The notes beneath the pieces are model-generated. The model was not told the DNA's origin. It saw only the letters and a program-made list of their open reading frames with translations, and made no database searches. From positions 1-46,480 of the forward strand of contig NW_019774325.1 of the NCBI RefSeq assembly GCF_001039355.2: DNA of 46,480 bases, written 5' to 3'. The DNA comes from Lingula anatina. Its lineage: Eukaryota; Brachiopoda; Lingulata; Lingulida; Lingulidae. A program made the position numbers and the translations under genes. How positions within the stretch are numbered: position 1 is the stretch's first letter; each line of letters opens with the position of its first letter. Below are positions 46,278 to 46,480 of this stretch, piece by piece.

Positions 46278-46480
46278 CTGGTGAATAAAAAGGTAAAAAA
46301 TATATACCTCCCTCGATATGGCAGTACAAATAAAGGCAGATTGCAAAATAAGATAGATATAAGTGTCAATTGAGTCTAATTTATCAAAGCCACTAGAAGT
46401 GTCAACGCCCTTCCATCTTTCGGCGTGTTTTCTTGACACTGTCGTACTACCTCTCCATGGTTTGATATTTACAATATCCT

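Overview
The window is animal-type nuclear DNA, AT-rich and intron-rich, with GT-AG splice sites, TATA promoters, many microsatellites, terminal-inverted-repeat elements and remnants of DNA transposons. The introns, an animal-style aldo-keto reductase, CULT domains and a BEN domain suggest a marine invertebrate. I cannot name the species or the phylum.

The main content is a tandem segmental duplication. Unit 1 (about 1773-22864) and unit 2 (about 22873-41864) each carry one copy of the same ten-coding-exon gene on the + strand (13648-20007 and 32404-38948). I joined the exons by hand and every junction keeps the frame. The predicted proteins are 554 and 525 residues. Each has a short acidic N-terminus, two consecutive CULT domains (the thalidomide-binding fold of cereblon) and a C-terminal caspase-like (C14) protease domain with an intact His/Cys dyad (SGHG, DACRGQ). 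All four CULT domains keep the three tryptophans that form the ligand cage in cereblon. The protease has the LxxCxNDA motif and an Asp two residues before the catalytic Cys, as in metacaspases and paracaspases, which predicts cleavage after Arg/Lys rather than Asp. I know of no described protein with this architecture; it is the best candidate for an undescribed system here.

Upstream of each gene is a repeat array containing TATA-box promoter and first-exon modules. In unit 1 (about 5936-12208) four modules have one or two palindromic kappaB-type sites exactly 16 bp upstream of the TATA box. In unit 2 (about 27580-31770) two related modules keep the TATA box but have a degraded kappaB half-site. 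The module at 31632-31761 ends in a good splice donor 586 bp before the first coding exon of gene 2. This suggests Rel/NF-kappaB-type induction that has diverged between the paralogs.

An aldo-keto reductase gene lies tail-to-tail with gene 2 on the - strand (exons 46128-46277, 43780-43864, 41514-42252). Its catalytic Tyr and His positions are replaced by Asp and Gln. The duplication junction left only a 3' fragment of this gene at 22508-22864, fused to the start of unit 2 through an 8-bp templated filler.

The rest is mobile-element and repeat material: a MITE pair present in both units (2715-3140, 23825-24255), a foldback element with TTA target duplications in an intron of gene 2 (34289-35085), a TIR element in an AKR intron (42651-43700), Tc1/mariner remnants (25274-25390, 26502-27020) and a BEN-domain exon on the - strand (25726-26069). 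A perfect 505-bp tandem repeat with an N at its join (541-1546) is probably an assembly artefact.
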